From the NCBI RefSeq assembly GCF_014154935.1, contig NZ_JACEHH010000051.1:1-64000 (forward strand): 64,000 bases of DNA. The letters are read 5' to 3'. The position numbers and the translations under genes were made by a program. This stretch comes from Stieleria mannarensis (GTDB lineage Bacteria > Planctomycetota > Planctomycetia > Pirellulales > Pirellulaceae). Of this stretch, positions 46,123-55,626 are shown in pieces. The notes under the pieces were generated by a model. The model saw only the letters and a program-made list of their open reading frames with translations. It did no database searches and was not told the origin of the DNA. The stretch's first letter is position 1, and each line of letters begins with the position of its first letter.

Positions 46123-47532
46123 ATGAACTTACTGGCCCTCCTGTTCGCACTCGCCGCCGTCGTTTGGCTGGTCCCGATCGTCAAAGACGGGCGTCTTGCC
46201 AGCATGTTGACGTTGCTGTTCTTGACCGGCACCGTGTTCGGGCCTCCCTTCATGGCCATTGACGGGCCGATCCAAATCAGCCTGGATCGCATGTTGTGGG
46301 CGTTCCTGATCGGGTTGGCCGCCATCCAATGGCGGCTCGGCAAACTGAAGCTCTCGCCGATCAACCGGATCGATGTCTGTTTGCTGGTGTTTGTGGTCTA
46401 CCTGTTCCAACGCAGTCGCGGGGGAGATCTGGTCGAAACGCTGGTCGATCCGACCGCGCGTTGGTTGTTCTATATCTTCATGCCGACCGCCGTCTACTTT
46501 GTCGCCCGCGTCGCACCCTTTCGTCGACGCGACCTGCGGTGGTTGATGCACGCACTGATCGGTTTGGGCGTTTACCTTTCCTTCACCGCGGTTTGTGAGG
46601 TCAAGGGCTTTCACGCGTTTGTGTTCCCCAAGCACATCCTGGATCCCGAGGTCTGGATGTTTCTAGGCCGTGGGCGTGGACCGTTGTTGAACCCCGCCGG
46701 CAATGGATTCATCATCGGCGTGGCGATGGCCGCGGTCGCCGCCTGTTTCGTCGGCAGCGACCGTCGGCACAAAGCGATCTATGCCGCGATCGGCGTGATC
46801 CTGTTGGTCGGCGGATATGCGACGCTGACACGCAGCTGCTGGTTGGGGATTGCCGGTGCGGTCGCCATCGTCGGATTGGTGCACAGTCCCCGCTGGGTCC
46901 GCGTGATCGGGCTGGCCGCCACCGTGTTGCTCGCCGGTGCGATGGCGATGGGGTTGAAGGAAGAACTGATGGCGTTCAAACGTGACAAAGCCCTGTCCGC
47001 CGCCGACGCTGCCAAGTCCGTCGAACTTCGGCCCCTGTTGGCAACCGTCGCGTGGGAAATGTTCAAAGACAGACCACTGACCGGGCACGGATACGGCCAG
47101 TATTTTCAACGTCACGATGCCTACCACACCATCCGAGATTATGGGCTGCCGCTGGAACGCGTTCGGGCGTACAGCCACCACAACGTGTTCTTGGCCTTTC
47201 TGGTCGATTCGGGATTGATCGGGCTGGGGCTGTTCCTGGCGGCGATCCTCACGCTGGCCGGCTACGGTTGGCGGATGGCAACCGACGGCAGCTTGCCTTT
47301 GGACCGACGTCGCATCGGATTGCTGACGATTGGGATCTTGGCGTGTTACTTCCCCAACGCCATGTTCCACAACATGACGATCATCCCGATGGTGCAGATC
47401 TTTTTACTGGGCATCGGCGGCGTGGTCGTGGCGGTCTATGAAAACGGGTTCGCCAAAGACGAAGCCCAGGCCAAGCCGGCTCTGGCTCACCGCGGCGACC
47501 GTCGCGAAACGATCGCCTCGGGCGTGAGCTGA
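46123..47532 (+). CDS. O-antigen ligase / polymerase-like membrane protein
   Basis: 469 aa with about 11-12 hydrophobic segments. The C-terminal periplasmic stretch has RPLTGHGYGQYFQ and AYSHHNVFLAFLVDSGLIGL, the pattern of the Wzy/WaaL O-antigen ligase family (H-x-x-x-L-x-x-x-x-x-G). Probably polymerises or ligates a surface glycan. Two GT4 enzymes lie 3-8 kb on, though separated by lepA. The ATG at 46123 was chosen because it starts directly in the first helix. Confidence 0.8.
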   Translation: MNLLALLFALAAVVWLVPIVKDGRLASMLTLLFLTGTVFGPPFMAIDGPIQISLDRMLWAFLIGLAAIQWRLGKLKLSPINRIDVCLLVFVVYLFQRSRGGDLVETLVDPTARWLFYIFMPTAVYFVARVAPFRRRDLRWLMHALIGLGVYLSFTAVCEVKGFHAFVFPKHILDPEVWMFLGRGRGPLLNPAGNGFIIGVAMAAVAACFVGSDRRHKAIYAAIGVILLVGGYATLTRSCWLGIAGAVAIVGLVHSPRWVRVIGLAATVLLAGAMAMGLKEELMAFKRDKALSAADAAKSVELRPLLATVAWEMFKDRPLTGHGYGQYFQRHDAYHTIRDYGLPLERVRAYSHHNVFLAFLVDSGLIGLGLFLAAILTLAGYGWRMATDGSLPLDRRRIGLLTIGILACYFPNAMFHNMTIIPMVQIFLLGIGGVVVAVYENGFAKDEAQAKPALAHRGDRRETIASGVS

Positions 47533-47550
47533 TTCGAGCCCACTTGTCCA

Positions 47551-47636
47551 GTAGCGGAAGCCGCGCAGGCTTTCGGCGTCTATGCGGGTTCGCCGTGGAG
47601 GACGAAACTCTTGGCGAGTTCCGCTACGGGGGGATG
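47551..47636. repeat. Family B repeat
   Basis: GTAGCGGAAGCCGCGCAGGC ... CTCTTGGCGAGTTCCGCTAC, both halves of family B between the ligase and lepA genes. Confidence 0.75.
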
Positions 47637-47644
47637 ACGCCAGA

Positions 47645-49444
47645 TCAGCCGCCCTCGGCTTCGCTCAACACGGCCATGAACGCTTTTTGGCTGATTTCGA
47701 CGTTGCCGACCGCCTTCATGCGTTTCTTGCCTTCCTTTTGCTTTTGCAACAGCTTACGTTTCCGCGTGATGTCGCCGCCGTAACACTTGGCCGTCACGTT
47801 CTTTCGCATCGCCGGAACGGTTTCCCGCGCGATCACGCGACTGCCGACAGCGGCCTGGACCGCGACTTCGAACATGTGTCGGTCGATCTCGCTCTTGAGT
47901 TTCTTTGCGACCGCGCGTCCACGCCGATCGGCATCGGCACGGTTGCAAACGATGCTCAATGCATCGACGCGGTTGCCGTTGACCAGGAAGTCCAACCGGC
48001 ACAGGTCCGCCGCTTCGTACCCGACCATCTCATAGTCCAACGTGCCGTAGCCGCGGGTGCAGCTTTTGATCTTGTCGTGCAGGTCATAAACGACTTCGGC
48101 GAGCGGGATGTCATAAGTCAACATCGCCCGCTGCGCGCCCAGGTACTCTTGTGATTTCTGGATGCCGCGTCGTTCCTGGCACAGCTTCATCACCGCGCCG
48201 ATGTAATCGGTCGGGACGATGATGTTGCAGCGGACGATCGGCTGGCGGAACTCTTCGATATCGCCGGGATCGGGAACGTCCTGGGGTTTGTGCACCGTGA
48301 TCGTTTCGCCACGCTTGTTGACGATCTCATACGTCACGTTGGGGGCGGTTTGGACCAGGTCGATGTCGGATTCGTTTTCCAGCCGCTGTTGGATGATCTC
48401 CATGTGCAGCAAGCCCAGGAATCCGCAGCGGAACCCAAATCCCAGTGCGTCGCTGGTTTCGGGTTCGAATTCGAAACTGGGGTCGTTGACTGCCAGTCGT
48501 TCCAACGCGTCGCGCAGGTCGCTAAAGTTCTGTCCGTCGCTGGGGAACAGCCCGCAGTAAACCATTCGTTTGGGACGCGAGTATCCCGGCAGCGCGGGGG
48601 CGGCGTTGTCGCCGGCGATGCTGACGGTGTCGCCGATGTGCACATCGCCGATGCTTTTGATGTTACAGATCAGATAGCCGACCTGGCCGGCGACCAGTTC
48701 TTCGGCGGGGACGCGTTGGGGTGCGAACTGGCCCAGTTCGACCACATCGTGCGTCGTGCCGGCGCGCAGGAAGCGGATCTTTTGCCCCTTGCGGACCGTG
48801 CCTTGCATGACGCGGACGTAGGTGATCGCGCCGCGGTAGTCGTCGTAGTTGGAATCAAAGACCATCGCTTGCAACACGGCATCGGGGTCACCGGTCGGAG
48901 CGGGGATGCGATCGATGATGGCATCCACCAGAGAATCGACGCCTTGCCCCGTCTTGGCGCTGACGCGGACACAGTCGTCCGGGTCGGTCCCCAAGGAGTG
49001 CATCATCTCCTCGGCCACCTCGTCCGGGCGGGCGTGCGTCAGGTCGATCTTGTTGATGACCGGGACGATGTGCAAGTCATGCTCCATCGCGGCGTAGGCG
49101 TTGGCGACCGTCTGTGCCTCGACACCCTGAAAGGCGTCGACCAACAACAATGCACCTTCGCAACAGGCCAGCGATCGCGACACTTCGTATTGAAAATCGA
49201 CGTGACCGGGGGTGTCGATCAGGTTCAACTCGTATTCTACGTTGCCGCGTTTAAAACGCATCACCACCGCGCGCGCCTTGATCGTGATGCCGCGTTGGCG
49301 TTCCAATTCCAAATCGTCCAGCAACTGCTCTTTCATCTGCCGCACGCTGACCGTGCCGGTTTCCTCCAGCAGTCGGTCGGCGAGCGTGCTTTTGCCGTGA
49401 TCGATGTGGGCGATGATGCAGAAGTTTCGAATCTGTTTGATCAT
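47645..49444 (-). CDS. lepA: Elongation factor 4 (LepA)
   Basis: 599 aa, exactly the usual length. GTPase motifs: AHIDHGKST (G1), RGIT (G2), DTPGHVDF (G3) and NKID (G4). The C-terminal LepA-specific domain is present (TYDIPLAEVVYDLHDKIKS, GYGTLDYEM). It acts on stalled or mispaired ribosomes. The ATG overlaps the stop of the upstream ROK gene (ATGA), so translation is coupled. Confidence 0.97.
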   Translation of the reverse strand: MIKQIRNFCIIAHIDHGKSTLADRLLEETGTVSVRQMKEQLLDDLELERQRGITIKARAVVMRFKRGNVEYELNLIDTPGHVDFQYEVSRSLACCEGALLLVDAFQGVEAQTVANAYAAMEHDLHIVPVINKIDLTHARPDEVAEEMMHSLGTDPDDCVRVSAKTGQGVDSLVDAIIDRIPAPTGDPDAVLQAMVFDSNYDDYRGAITYVRVMQGTVRKGQKIRFLRAGTTHDVVELGQFAPQRVPAEELVAGQVGYLICNIKSIGDVHIGDTVSIAGDNAAPALPGYSRPKRMVYCGLFPSDGQNFSDLRDALERLAVNDPSFEFEPETSDALGFGFRCGFLGLLHMEIIQQRLENESDIDLVQTAPNVTYEIVNKRGETITVHKPQDVPDPGDIEEFRQPIVRCNIIVPTDYIGAVMKLCQERRGIQKSQEYLGAQRAMLTYDIPLAEVVYDLHDKIKSCTRGYGTLDYEMVGYEAADLCRLDFLVNGNRVDALSIVCNRADADRRGRAVAKKLKSEIDRHMFEVAVQAAVGSRVIARETVPAMRKNVTAKCYGGDITRKRKLLQKQKEGKKRMKAVGNVEISQKAFMAVLSEAEGG

Positions 49445-50502
49445 GATTGTTTCATTGCCTGTTTCCGCGCGTACCCGGCCAAACCAAGGTACCCCGCGTC
49501 GGCCCCCAAACTCGCAAACGCGATCGAGGTGCCTTCGAATACGTTTTCAAACGTCCGGCTCTTGAACTCGTCGCGAATGCCGGACAAAAACCGCTGGCCG
49601 ATCGGGCAGCCGCTGCCGCCGAAGTTCATCGCTCCGCCCAGGGTCACCACGCCCGGATCGAGGGCATGGACCAGCGACGTGATCCCGATTCCCAACCAGG
49701 CGGCGGTTTCGTCAATGATCCTCAGCGCCAACGCGTCTCCTTCGGCGGCCGCCTGGTAAACCTTCTTGGCCGTCAATTCGCTGTTGCTACCGCCCAGCAA
49801 ACCGCTCAGCGAGCTTTCCGCTCCCTCGGTCAAGGCGTCGCGGGTGCGGTCGACCACGGCGCTGGCACTGGCATACGCCTCCAACTGGCCGCGACCCCCG
49901 CCCCAGACACATAACCGTGCCGTCGGCGAGGGATCCACCAGAATGTGCCCGCATTCGCTGCCAAAACTGTTCACCCCGTTGACCAGTTCGCCGTCGACAA
50001 TGATGCCTCCGCCGACCCCCGTGCCGAGTGTCAACAGGATCATCGATTGGGAACCCCGTCCGGTGCCGATCCAGAATTCTCCGAACGCGGCCGCGTTGGC
50101 GTCGTTGAGGAATGAGATCGGACGCCCGAGCAGTTTGGTCAACGCGTCGACGATGTTAAAGCCCCACCAGGACGGCAATTGCGGCGGTGCGACCAACAAC
50201 CCACGCGGCAAATCCATCGGCCCGGGGGCGCCCAAGCCGATGTGTGGCACCTTGCCAACCACGCCCAGACCGCTTTCAACCGTGGTGACGACGTCCGCGA
50301 TCCGCTGCATCGCCGCCGGAGCCCCCTCGCCCTCGCGGGTCGGGATCTTCTCATAAGCGACCGTGTCGCCCTGCTGGTCCACCAAGCCGAGTTTGATGCC
50401 GGTGCCGCCGATGTCGATACCCCAATAGTACGGCGCGGTCGACTGCTCGATCGGGTGGATCTGGGGCGAATTCCCGGGGGTTGGGGCAGAACGAAGACTC
50501 AT
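49441..50502 (-). CDS. ROK-family sugar kinase with degraded zinc motif
   Basis: 353 aa. ATP site DIGGTGIKLGLVD, catalytic NDANAAAFGEFW and GTGVGGGIIV are intact, so it should phosphorylate a hexose, probably glucose. The ROK zinc motif CxCGxxGCxE reads CVWGGGRGQLE; only the first Cys and the Glu remain, though the ECGH part is kept. Zinc may therefore be absent. First gene of a coupled pair with lepA. Confidence 0.87.
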   Translation of the reverse strand: MSLRSAPTPGNSPQIHPIEQSTAPYYWGIDIGGTGIKLGLVDQQGDTVAYEKIPTREGEGAPAAMQRIADVVTTVESGLGVVGKVPHIGLGAPGPMDLPRGLLVAPPQLPSWWGFNIVDALTKLLGRPISFLNDANAAAFGEFWIGTGRGSQSMILLTLGTGVGGGIIVDGELVNGVNSFGSECGHILVDPSPTARLCVWGGGRGQLEAYASASAVVDRTRDALTEGAESSLSGLLGGSNSELTAKKVYQAAAEGDALALRIIDETAAWLGIGITSLVHALDPGVVTLGGAMNFGGSGCPIGQRFLSGIRDEFKSRTFENVFEGTSIAFASLGADAGYLGLAGYARKQAMKQS

Positions 50503-50831
50503 GGTCAGTTATTTTCTTGCGAGGTACTTTTCCGGTGCGACACCCCGGAACGTCGAGTGGGCCGTGTCGGTGGCCTGTTGATTTCGTCGGCTTTTCAAGC
50601 CTAATGGTCAGCCGACGGACGCTAGCCCCGATTAGCGGTAGCGGAGACCACGGCGGGGGCCATCGGGCGGATAAAATCAGCGGGCACGTCCGCGGCCGGT
50701 GCACTGCAGTTGGCAATTCACCGCGATCGGCAGTCCATCACGACTGCCAGGGCGGAGTATAGAAACGTGCCGCTAGAGTCACAACGAGCGTTTTGCCACA
50801 GATTCTTCCCAATTCCGACGGCCCCGAGTTG
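50503..50831. other. Divergent intergenic region with partial family E element
   Basis: 329 bp between the ROK gene and the GT4. 50572-50632 holds GGCCTGTTGAT, TCAGCCGACGGACGCTAGCC and CCG, the left part of the 60199 element. Otherwise nothing seen. Confidence 0.6.
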
Positions 50832-52115
50832 ATGAAAGTTGTTTACCTGACTGCCGGTGCCGCCGGAATGTTCTGCGGCAGTTGCATGCATGACAACGCC
50901 ATCGCCCGCGCGATGGCCGCCATCGGCGTCGATTGTGTCCTGCAACCGGTCTACACACCGATCCGGACGGACGAGGAAAGCATTGCCGACTCGCGGGTCT
51001 TTCTGGGCGGCATCCATGTCTATTTATTGCAACAGATGCCCTGGTTACGGTTCCTGCCCCGCCCGCTTCGCGGCCTGTTGGATTTCCCGCCGTTGATCCG
51101 TTGGGCGACCCGGCGTGCCGGCGGCGTTGATCCGGCCAAGCTCGGCGCATTGTCCATTTCCATGCTACGTGGGGCCGGCGGAAACCAAGCCCAGGAGTTC
51201 AAGCGTTTGACCGATTGGATCGCCGACGAATTGAAACCCGAGGCCGTGATCCTGACGAATCTTTTGATCGGCGGCGGATTGCCATCGCTACGCGAGCGGT
51301 TGCCCGATGCCAAGCTGATGGTGATGCTGCAAGGCGACGATATCTTCTTGGACCATCTGCCGCAATCAGCTCGCAGTGCGGCGATCGAGCTTTGCACGGA
51401 CTTGGTCCGGCACGTCGATCACTTCTGCGTCCACAGCCAGTTTTACGCCCAGAAAATGGGGGCGTTGTTTGAGATCCCGGACGAAAAAATCGTCGTCACG
51501 CCACTCTCGATCGATCTTTCACCGTTTTCCACCAACGATCGCCCACCACGCCCAAGCGACTCCGAATTCCGACTCGGCTACCTGGCTCGCATCGCCCCCG
51601 AGAAAGGTTTGCATCGGCTGGTCGAAGCCTTTGAACGGATCGCCGCGGTCGACCCCGGCGTCACCTTGCACGCGGCCGGTTGGCTCGGCAACGGAAACGA
51701 ACCCTACTTGCGCTCCATCGAAAAACGACTGCGTGACGCAGGGTTGGCCGATCGATTCACCTATCACGGCAGCCCCGATCTGGCCGGCAAGGCTCGCTTC
51801 CTTCGTGACATCGATCTATTGAGCGTGCCGACCGAGTACGAAGACCCCAAGGGATTGTTCGTGCTCGAATCGCTGGCCGCCGGCACTCCGGTCGTGATGC
51901 CCGACCACGGAGCATTCGGCGAACTGGTGCGTTCGACCGGCGGTGGCGTGTTGGTCCCGCCGGACAGCATCGATGCCCTGTCCGCCGCAATCGAAGAACT
52001 CAAAGCCGATCCGAATCGCCGTCGCGAACTGGCCGAAGCGGGGCGGCGCGGTGTCGAGCAGAAGCACTCGATCGCCGCCGCCGCTCAAGGTTTGGTGGAT
52101 CTGATCGGACGTTAG
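50832..52115 (+). CDS. Family 4 glycosyltransferase
   Basis: 427 aa. N-terminal VVYLTAGAAGMFCGSCMHDN is the donor-side loop, with an unusual FCGSC. C-terminal GYLARIAPEKGLHRLVEAFE, TEYEDPKGLFVLESLAAGTP and EAGRRGVEQKHS are the GT-B/GT4 donor-binding signature (E-x7-E). Probably builds a surface polysaccharide; the substrate is unknown. The start is the ATG at 50832. Confidence 0.88.
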   Translation: MKVVYLTAGAAGMFCGSCMHDNAIARAMAAIGVDCVLQPVYTPIRTDEESIADSRVFLGGIHVYLLQQMPWLRFLPRPLRGLLDFPPLIRWATRRAGGVDPAKLGALSISMLRGAGGNQAQEFKRLTDWIADELKPEAVILTNLLIGGGLPSLRERLPDAKLMVMLQGDDIFLDHLPQSARSAAIELCTDLVRHVDHFCVHSQFYAQKMGALFEIPDEKIVVTPLSIDLSPFSTNDRPPRPSDSEFRLGYLARIAPEKGLHRLVEAFERIAAVDPGVTLHAAGWLGNGNEPYLRSIEKRLRDAGLADRFTYHGSPDLAGKARFLRDIDLLSVPTEYEDPKGLFVLESLAAGTPVVMPDHGAFGELVRSTGGGVLVPPDSIDALSAAIEELKADPNRRRELAEAGRRGVEQKHSIAAAAQGLVDLIGR

Positions 52116-52127
52116 AGGGGCCTCGCC

Positions 52128-52211
52128 CCGTAGCAGAATTCGCCAAGAATTTCGCTCTCCCGCGGGCAAACCGCGTCGGGTGCCGAAAGCCTTGGCGGCT
52201 TCCGCTACCTG
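52128..52211. repeat. Family B repeat
   Basis: GTAGCAGAATTCGCCAAGAA ... GAAAGCCTTGGCGGCTTCCG, between the convergent GT4 and methyltransferase genes. Confidence 0.85.
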
Positions 52212-52221
52212 CGACGCCCCA

Positions 52222-53013
52222 CTAAGCCGCGCGATGCAACGTCGCCGCGGCGGCTCGTTGAAAATCGTCCCGCAACAAGGACCGTCGACGGCGGAACGGA
52301 TCCAACACGCGGCTGGCTTTGTCTCGCAAGATCTGCTTGACCCAGAACGGATTGATTTTCGTCTTGCTGAAAACATGCATCCCGCGATGCGAGACGAGTT
52401 GCCGGCCGTAATGCGCCGCCACCGTCTGCAGCGCCCGTTTCGACCACAGGCTGATGTGCTGGCCGCCGTCCAACACGTAGTACCACCACTGGTCCGGTTG
52501 CGGTGCGGGGTCGGGGACCAGTTCGGTGGAAACGAACCAATGATCGGCGGTCGCATCGAGCACTTGCAATTCCCGGTGCGGGTTGTCGAAGTGTTCAAAG
52601 ACCTCCAATGCCGTCAAGAAATCGAACCCGCCCGCCGACGGTTCGCCCTCCAACCCCGGTGCGAACAGGTTTGGGCAGTACGGATCGCGATGCAAAAAAT
52701 GGTGTCCGCGGTCACGCATCATTCGCGTGAACATCCCGTACCCCCCGCCATAGTCCAAGCAGTAGAACGCTTGCGGGTACACGTATCGCAGCAATCGGTC
52801 GATGACCCGCGACAGGCGTTCGTTCCGCGCGATCAACCCGACGTCCGACGGGATGATCGCCTGGCGGTATGCTTCTTCCAACCAATAGGGTTCTTCGGTC
52901 TGAATGAACTGGCAATCGCGACAGCGAAAGTATTCGATCTGGTACTTGCCGATGATCGTCGCACTGGCGAACGAGTCCGAGGTGTTGCGACAAATCAAAC
53001 AGTCCATTGTCAT
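52222..53013 (-). CDS. SAM-dependent methyltransferase with Cys-rich N-terminus
   Basis: 263 aa. The N-terminal MDCLICRNTS and YFRCRDCQFI give a C-x2-C ... C-x2-C zinc-like pair, common in sugar- or lipid-modifying methyltransferases. SAM motif LDYGGGYGMFTRMM and ALEVFEHFDNP are clear. Flanked by two GT4 genes, so it may methylate a surface sugar. A ~330-bp gap with a hairpin element separates it from the upstream GT4. Confidence 0.82.
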   Translation of the reverse strand: MTMDCLICRNTSDSFASATIIGKYQIEYFRCRDCQFIQTEEPYWLEEAYRQAIIPSDVGLIARNERLSRVIDRLLRYVYPQAFYCLDYGGGYGMFTRMMRDRGHHFLHRDPYCPNLFAPGLEGEPSAGGFDFLTALEVFEHFDNPHRELQVLDATADHWFVSTELVPDPAPQPDQWWYYVLDGGQHISLWSKRALQTVAAHYGRQLVSHRGMHVFSKTKINPFWVKQILRDKASRVLDPFRRRRSLLRDDFQRAAAATLHRAA

Positions 53014-53228
53014 TGATCAGTTGAAGGAGGAGGAGAAGCGAAACGCGTGAGGAGAGAATCGAATCGGGAGTCGAAATGTCGTGAATCACCGGCCAAACGC
53101 AACTGCCTTCGCAAGCAGGCGTTTTCTGATCCCGTTTCCGACCGAACGAGCGACCCTAATCTTTGATCGTGGCATTACTCTAGTTGTCTAAAGCAACTCA
53201 ATTTGCGTCCTTGACGATACGTTCGAAG

Positions 53229-53307
53229 AGTCGCCGTGTTCTCCGAACTCGGCGTGCGTGAAAAAGCGAAGCTTCGCTCCACGCCGACCTCGGAGAGGAC
53301 GGCGACT
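53229..53307. repeat. 79-bp hairpin element
   Basis: Arms 53229-53256 and 53280-53307 pair over 28 nt with two mismatch blocks; the loop contains the palindrome GCGAAGCTTCGC. It lies 38 bp past the GT4 stop within a 331-bp gap (53014-53344) that has no gene. No T-run follows on the transcribed strand. Confidence 0.85.
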
Positions 53308-53344
53308 GTCCAGCCCAATCGAAAAAGAAGGCTGCGGTAGATTT

Positions 53345-54487
53345 CTAGGCGACACACAACCGATTGTCACTCGACGTCTTTGTTTGCTCGGACACCGCCC
53401 GATAAACCGCGGCGGTGCGTTGTGCGGTGGATTGCCATGTAAACGACGCGGCGCGGCGACGCCCCGCTTGAATGATCGCCTGTTTGTTTGGCAACGTGTC
53501 GGTCAATGCCGAACGGATCATCTGGGCGACCATCTCCACATCGTCCGGATCGAAGTAGTAGCCGCAATCACCGGCCACTTCACGCATCACCGGCAGGTCG
53601 GAAACCATCACGGGCGCTCCTGCCGCCATCGCCTCCAGTGACGGCAATCCGAAACCTTCCGCTTTGGACGGAAACAGAAACGCCTGGGCGCGTTCATACA
53701 GCGTGCGCAACAACGCGTCCGATGCGTTGGGAATCAAGATGGCCGATCCGTCGTCACGCCATTGCAACTGAGTCGCTTCACGCCGCTTCATCGGCGGTCC
53801 GACCATCACCAACTTGGCCTCCTTGGGCAGTGCCCCGCCGAGCCGATTCCAAGCCTTCCATACGACCTCGAAATTCTTGTAACTGTTGCGGCGGCCGACA
53901 AACAGAACGTAGGGCGTGTCCGACAACGCTTCGGGCAACGCGGCGGGGGTGACGTCTGAAAGCGACGTCCCCAATGGAATCACGGACGCCTTGCCGCGAC
54001 TGTCGGGGAAACGTTCACAAAGTTCGTCGTGGGTCGATTGAGAGATACAGATCAGGTGATCAGCCGTTCGAATCGCGGCGTGTTTGAGCGCGATGTGCTT
54101 GCCGGAGGGATCGAGCGACGGAACGGCCTCGTGAACAAAATCCAACACCGTTGCGATCAGCGGGCGGTCGCCCCGCCGGATCGATCGGCGACACAATCCG
54201 CTGTAATACGTCCAGTGTTCGATCTCCGCATCAATCGCGTCGAATTGTTTGCCGATCCGGCGCTGCATTCGCTCACGCGTCAGTTTTCTCAGCCACGACA
54301 CCGGCGGGTCGGTTTGTACCCCGCGATAGCTGACTCGCCGATTGCAAAACTCCGGGGCTTCATCGACCGGGCCGACGACCGTCGGTTGACAATCGTGCGG
54401 CAAATGATGGATCAGTTCGGTGAAATAGCGTGCCACACCGCCGCAACGCAAAATCTGGAAAATCGCGCCCTCGTACAAGACTCTCAT
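53345..54487 (-). CDS. Family 4 glycosyltransferase
   Basis: 380 aa. GGVARYFTELIHHLP (N-terminal GT-B site), YVLFVGRRNSYKNFEVVWKA, FLFPSKAEGFGLPSLEAMAA and GAPVMVSDLPVMREVAGD mark GT4. Likely transfers a sugar in surface glycan synthesis. The ATG at 54487 begins directly at MRVLYEGAIF; an ATG 18 bp earlier is possible. Confidence 0.9.
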   Translation of the reverse strand: MRVLYEGAIFQILRCGGVARYFTELIHHLPHDCQPTVVGPVDEAPEFCNRRVSYRGVQTDPPVSWLRKLTRERMQRRIGKQFDAIDAEIEHWTYYSGLCRRSIRRGDRPLIATVLDFVHEAVPSLDPSGKHIALKHAAIRTADHLICISQSTHDELCERFPDSRGKASVIPLGTSLSDVTPAALPEALSDTPYVLFVGRRNSYKNFEVVWKAWNRLGGALPKEAKLVMVGPPMKRREATQLQWRDDGSAILIPNASDALLRTLYERAQAFLFPSKAEGFGLPSLEAMAAGAPVMVSDLPVMREVAGDCGYYFDPDDVEMVAQMIRSALTDTLPNKQAIIQAGRRRAASFTWQSTAQRTAAVYRAVSEQTKTSSDNRLCVA

Positions 54488-54678
54488 TTTGGATGCTGCC
54501 CGCAAACTTTTCGCCGAAAGAAACCTTCATCGAGTGCCTGTACCAAAATCAGGCTGGGCGTGAAAGAGAGTTTCGGGGATGCGTTCGCAGTTTGCTAGCA
54601 TCAACGCAAGGCGTCTGTTCCAAGCCCATCGGACGATCGGAACCGAACGCCAGCACGACCTGCCGCCCCAACATTCAG

Positions 54679-54841
54679 CCCCGAATCATTCTGCCATCCC
54701 GCCCCCGATTCCCACCGATTGGATCGGCAGCGGTCGCAACCGGGAGAGGGAGAAAGATCTTGGAGGTATGAAGACTTGCTCAATCGAATTGATGTTGTCG
54801 TTCATCATTTTCTTACCTCCGAAATCTTCTTACCCGCTTCC
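54679..54841. repeat. Family F element (CCGAATCATTCTGCC)
   Basis: CCCCGAATCATTCTGCCATC, later GAAAGATCTTGGAGGTATGAA and, on the far side, TCTTACCTCCGAAATCTTCT TACCC. The last two form an imperfect inverted repeat. Same layout at 58353-58530. It fills most of the 417-bp gap before the Uma2 gene. Confidence 0.8.
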
Positions 54842-54904
54842 ACAACCGCTGAACAGACAGACGTCCGGTTCGACGAGGCTCGAAGTCTCTCTCGCGGGGC
54901 GCTT

Positions 54905-55567
54905 CTAATCGCAAAGCTGAGCCAGGGCCGCCGCATTCGCTTCGTCCTCAAAGACCGCAGCGACGGGAATCGCGAATCCATCGACCACCCGCGACTCGAT
55001 CGATCCGCCGGCCAGTTTTTGGGCCAGATGGTAACCACTTTTGCCTTCCCGCAGAACGTACTGCTCGATCGTCTTTTCGTCGCAATCGATGATCCTGTAC
55101 TCGGCGATGCCGTGCCGGGCGTAGTCCTGGAACTTGACACCCCGGTCGCGCGACACGGTGCTCTCGGATAACACCTCGACGACAAAATCCGGCGCCGGAA
55201 ATTGCATGTGGTCGGGGCCGAAGGTCGCGGCTTTGTCTTTGCCAAAGAAAACGAGGTCGGGTTCGTAATCGTTGCGGGTCAGGCAGATCAACGTTTTTTC
55301 GGAAAAGACTTCGCCGAGAACCTTCTGGTGCGCGTAGAAACGCAACAAAGTGAACAGTCGCCCTGTCACTCTCAGGTGCTTTACCTTGGCCGGTGAATGC
55401 ATCACCACTTCTGCGGCGATAAACTCTGCCTTCACGCTGGGCGTCAACTCGCGCCGGAACGCATCGCGCGCCTTTCGCTCGGCGGCCAATTTCGAATTGA
55501 GCACTTCGGCGATTTTCGGCAGCTCGGGGCTCGCAAAAATTGATTCGAGATTGGATTCGTCAAGCAT
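54905..55567 (-). CDS. Uma2-family (PD-(D/E)XK-like) protein
   Basis: 220 aa. [33 protein letters not shown] (D-x-E-V-L-S) and [20 protein letters not shown] are the Uma2/DUF820 core, a nuclease-like fold expanded in cyanobacteria and planctomycetes; activity unproven. The ATG at 55567 is preceded by GAGGAG 13 nt upstream; an in-frame GTG lies 24 bp earlier. Divergent from the Kelch-SSS gene; 59 bp between starts. Confidence 0.85.
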   Translation of the reverse strand: MLDESNLESIFASPELPKIAEVLNSKLAAERKARDAFRRELTPSVKAEFIAAEVVMHSPAKVKHLRVTGRLFTLLRFYAHQKVLGEVFSEKTLICLTRNDYEPDLVFFGKDKAATFGPDHMQFPAPDFVVEVLSESTVSRDRGVKFQDYARHGIAEYRIIDCDEKTIEQYVLREGKSGYHLAQKLAGGSIESRVVDGFAIPVAAVFEDEANAAALAQLCD

Positions 55568-55626
55568 TTTCGTGGTACTCTCCTCGCCCACAGTTTATCA
55601 CGCGACCCGCCAAATTTGCCAATCGA

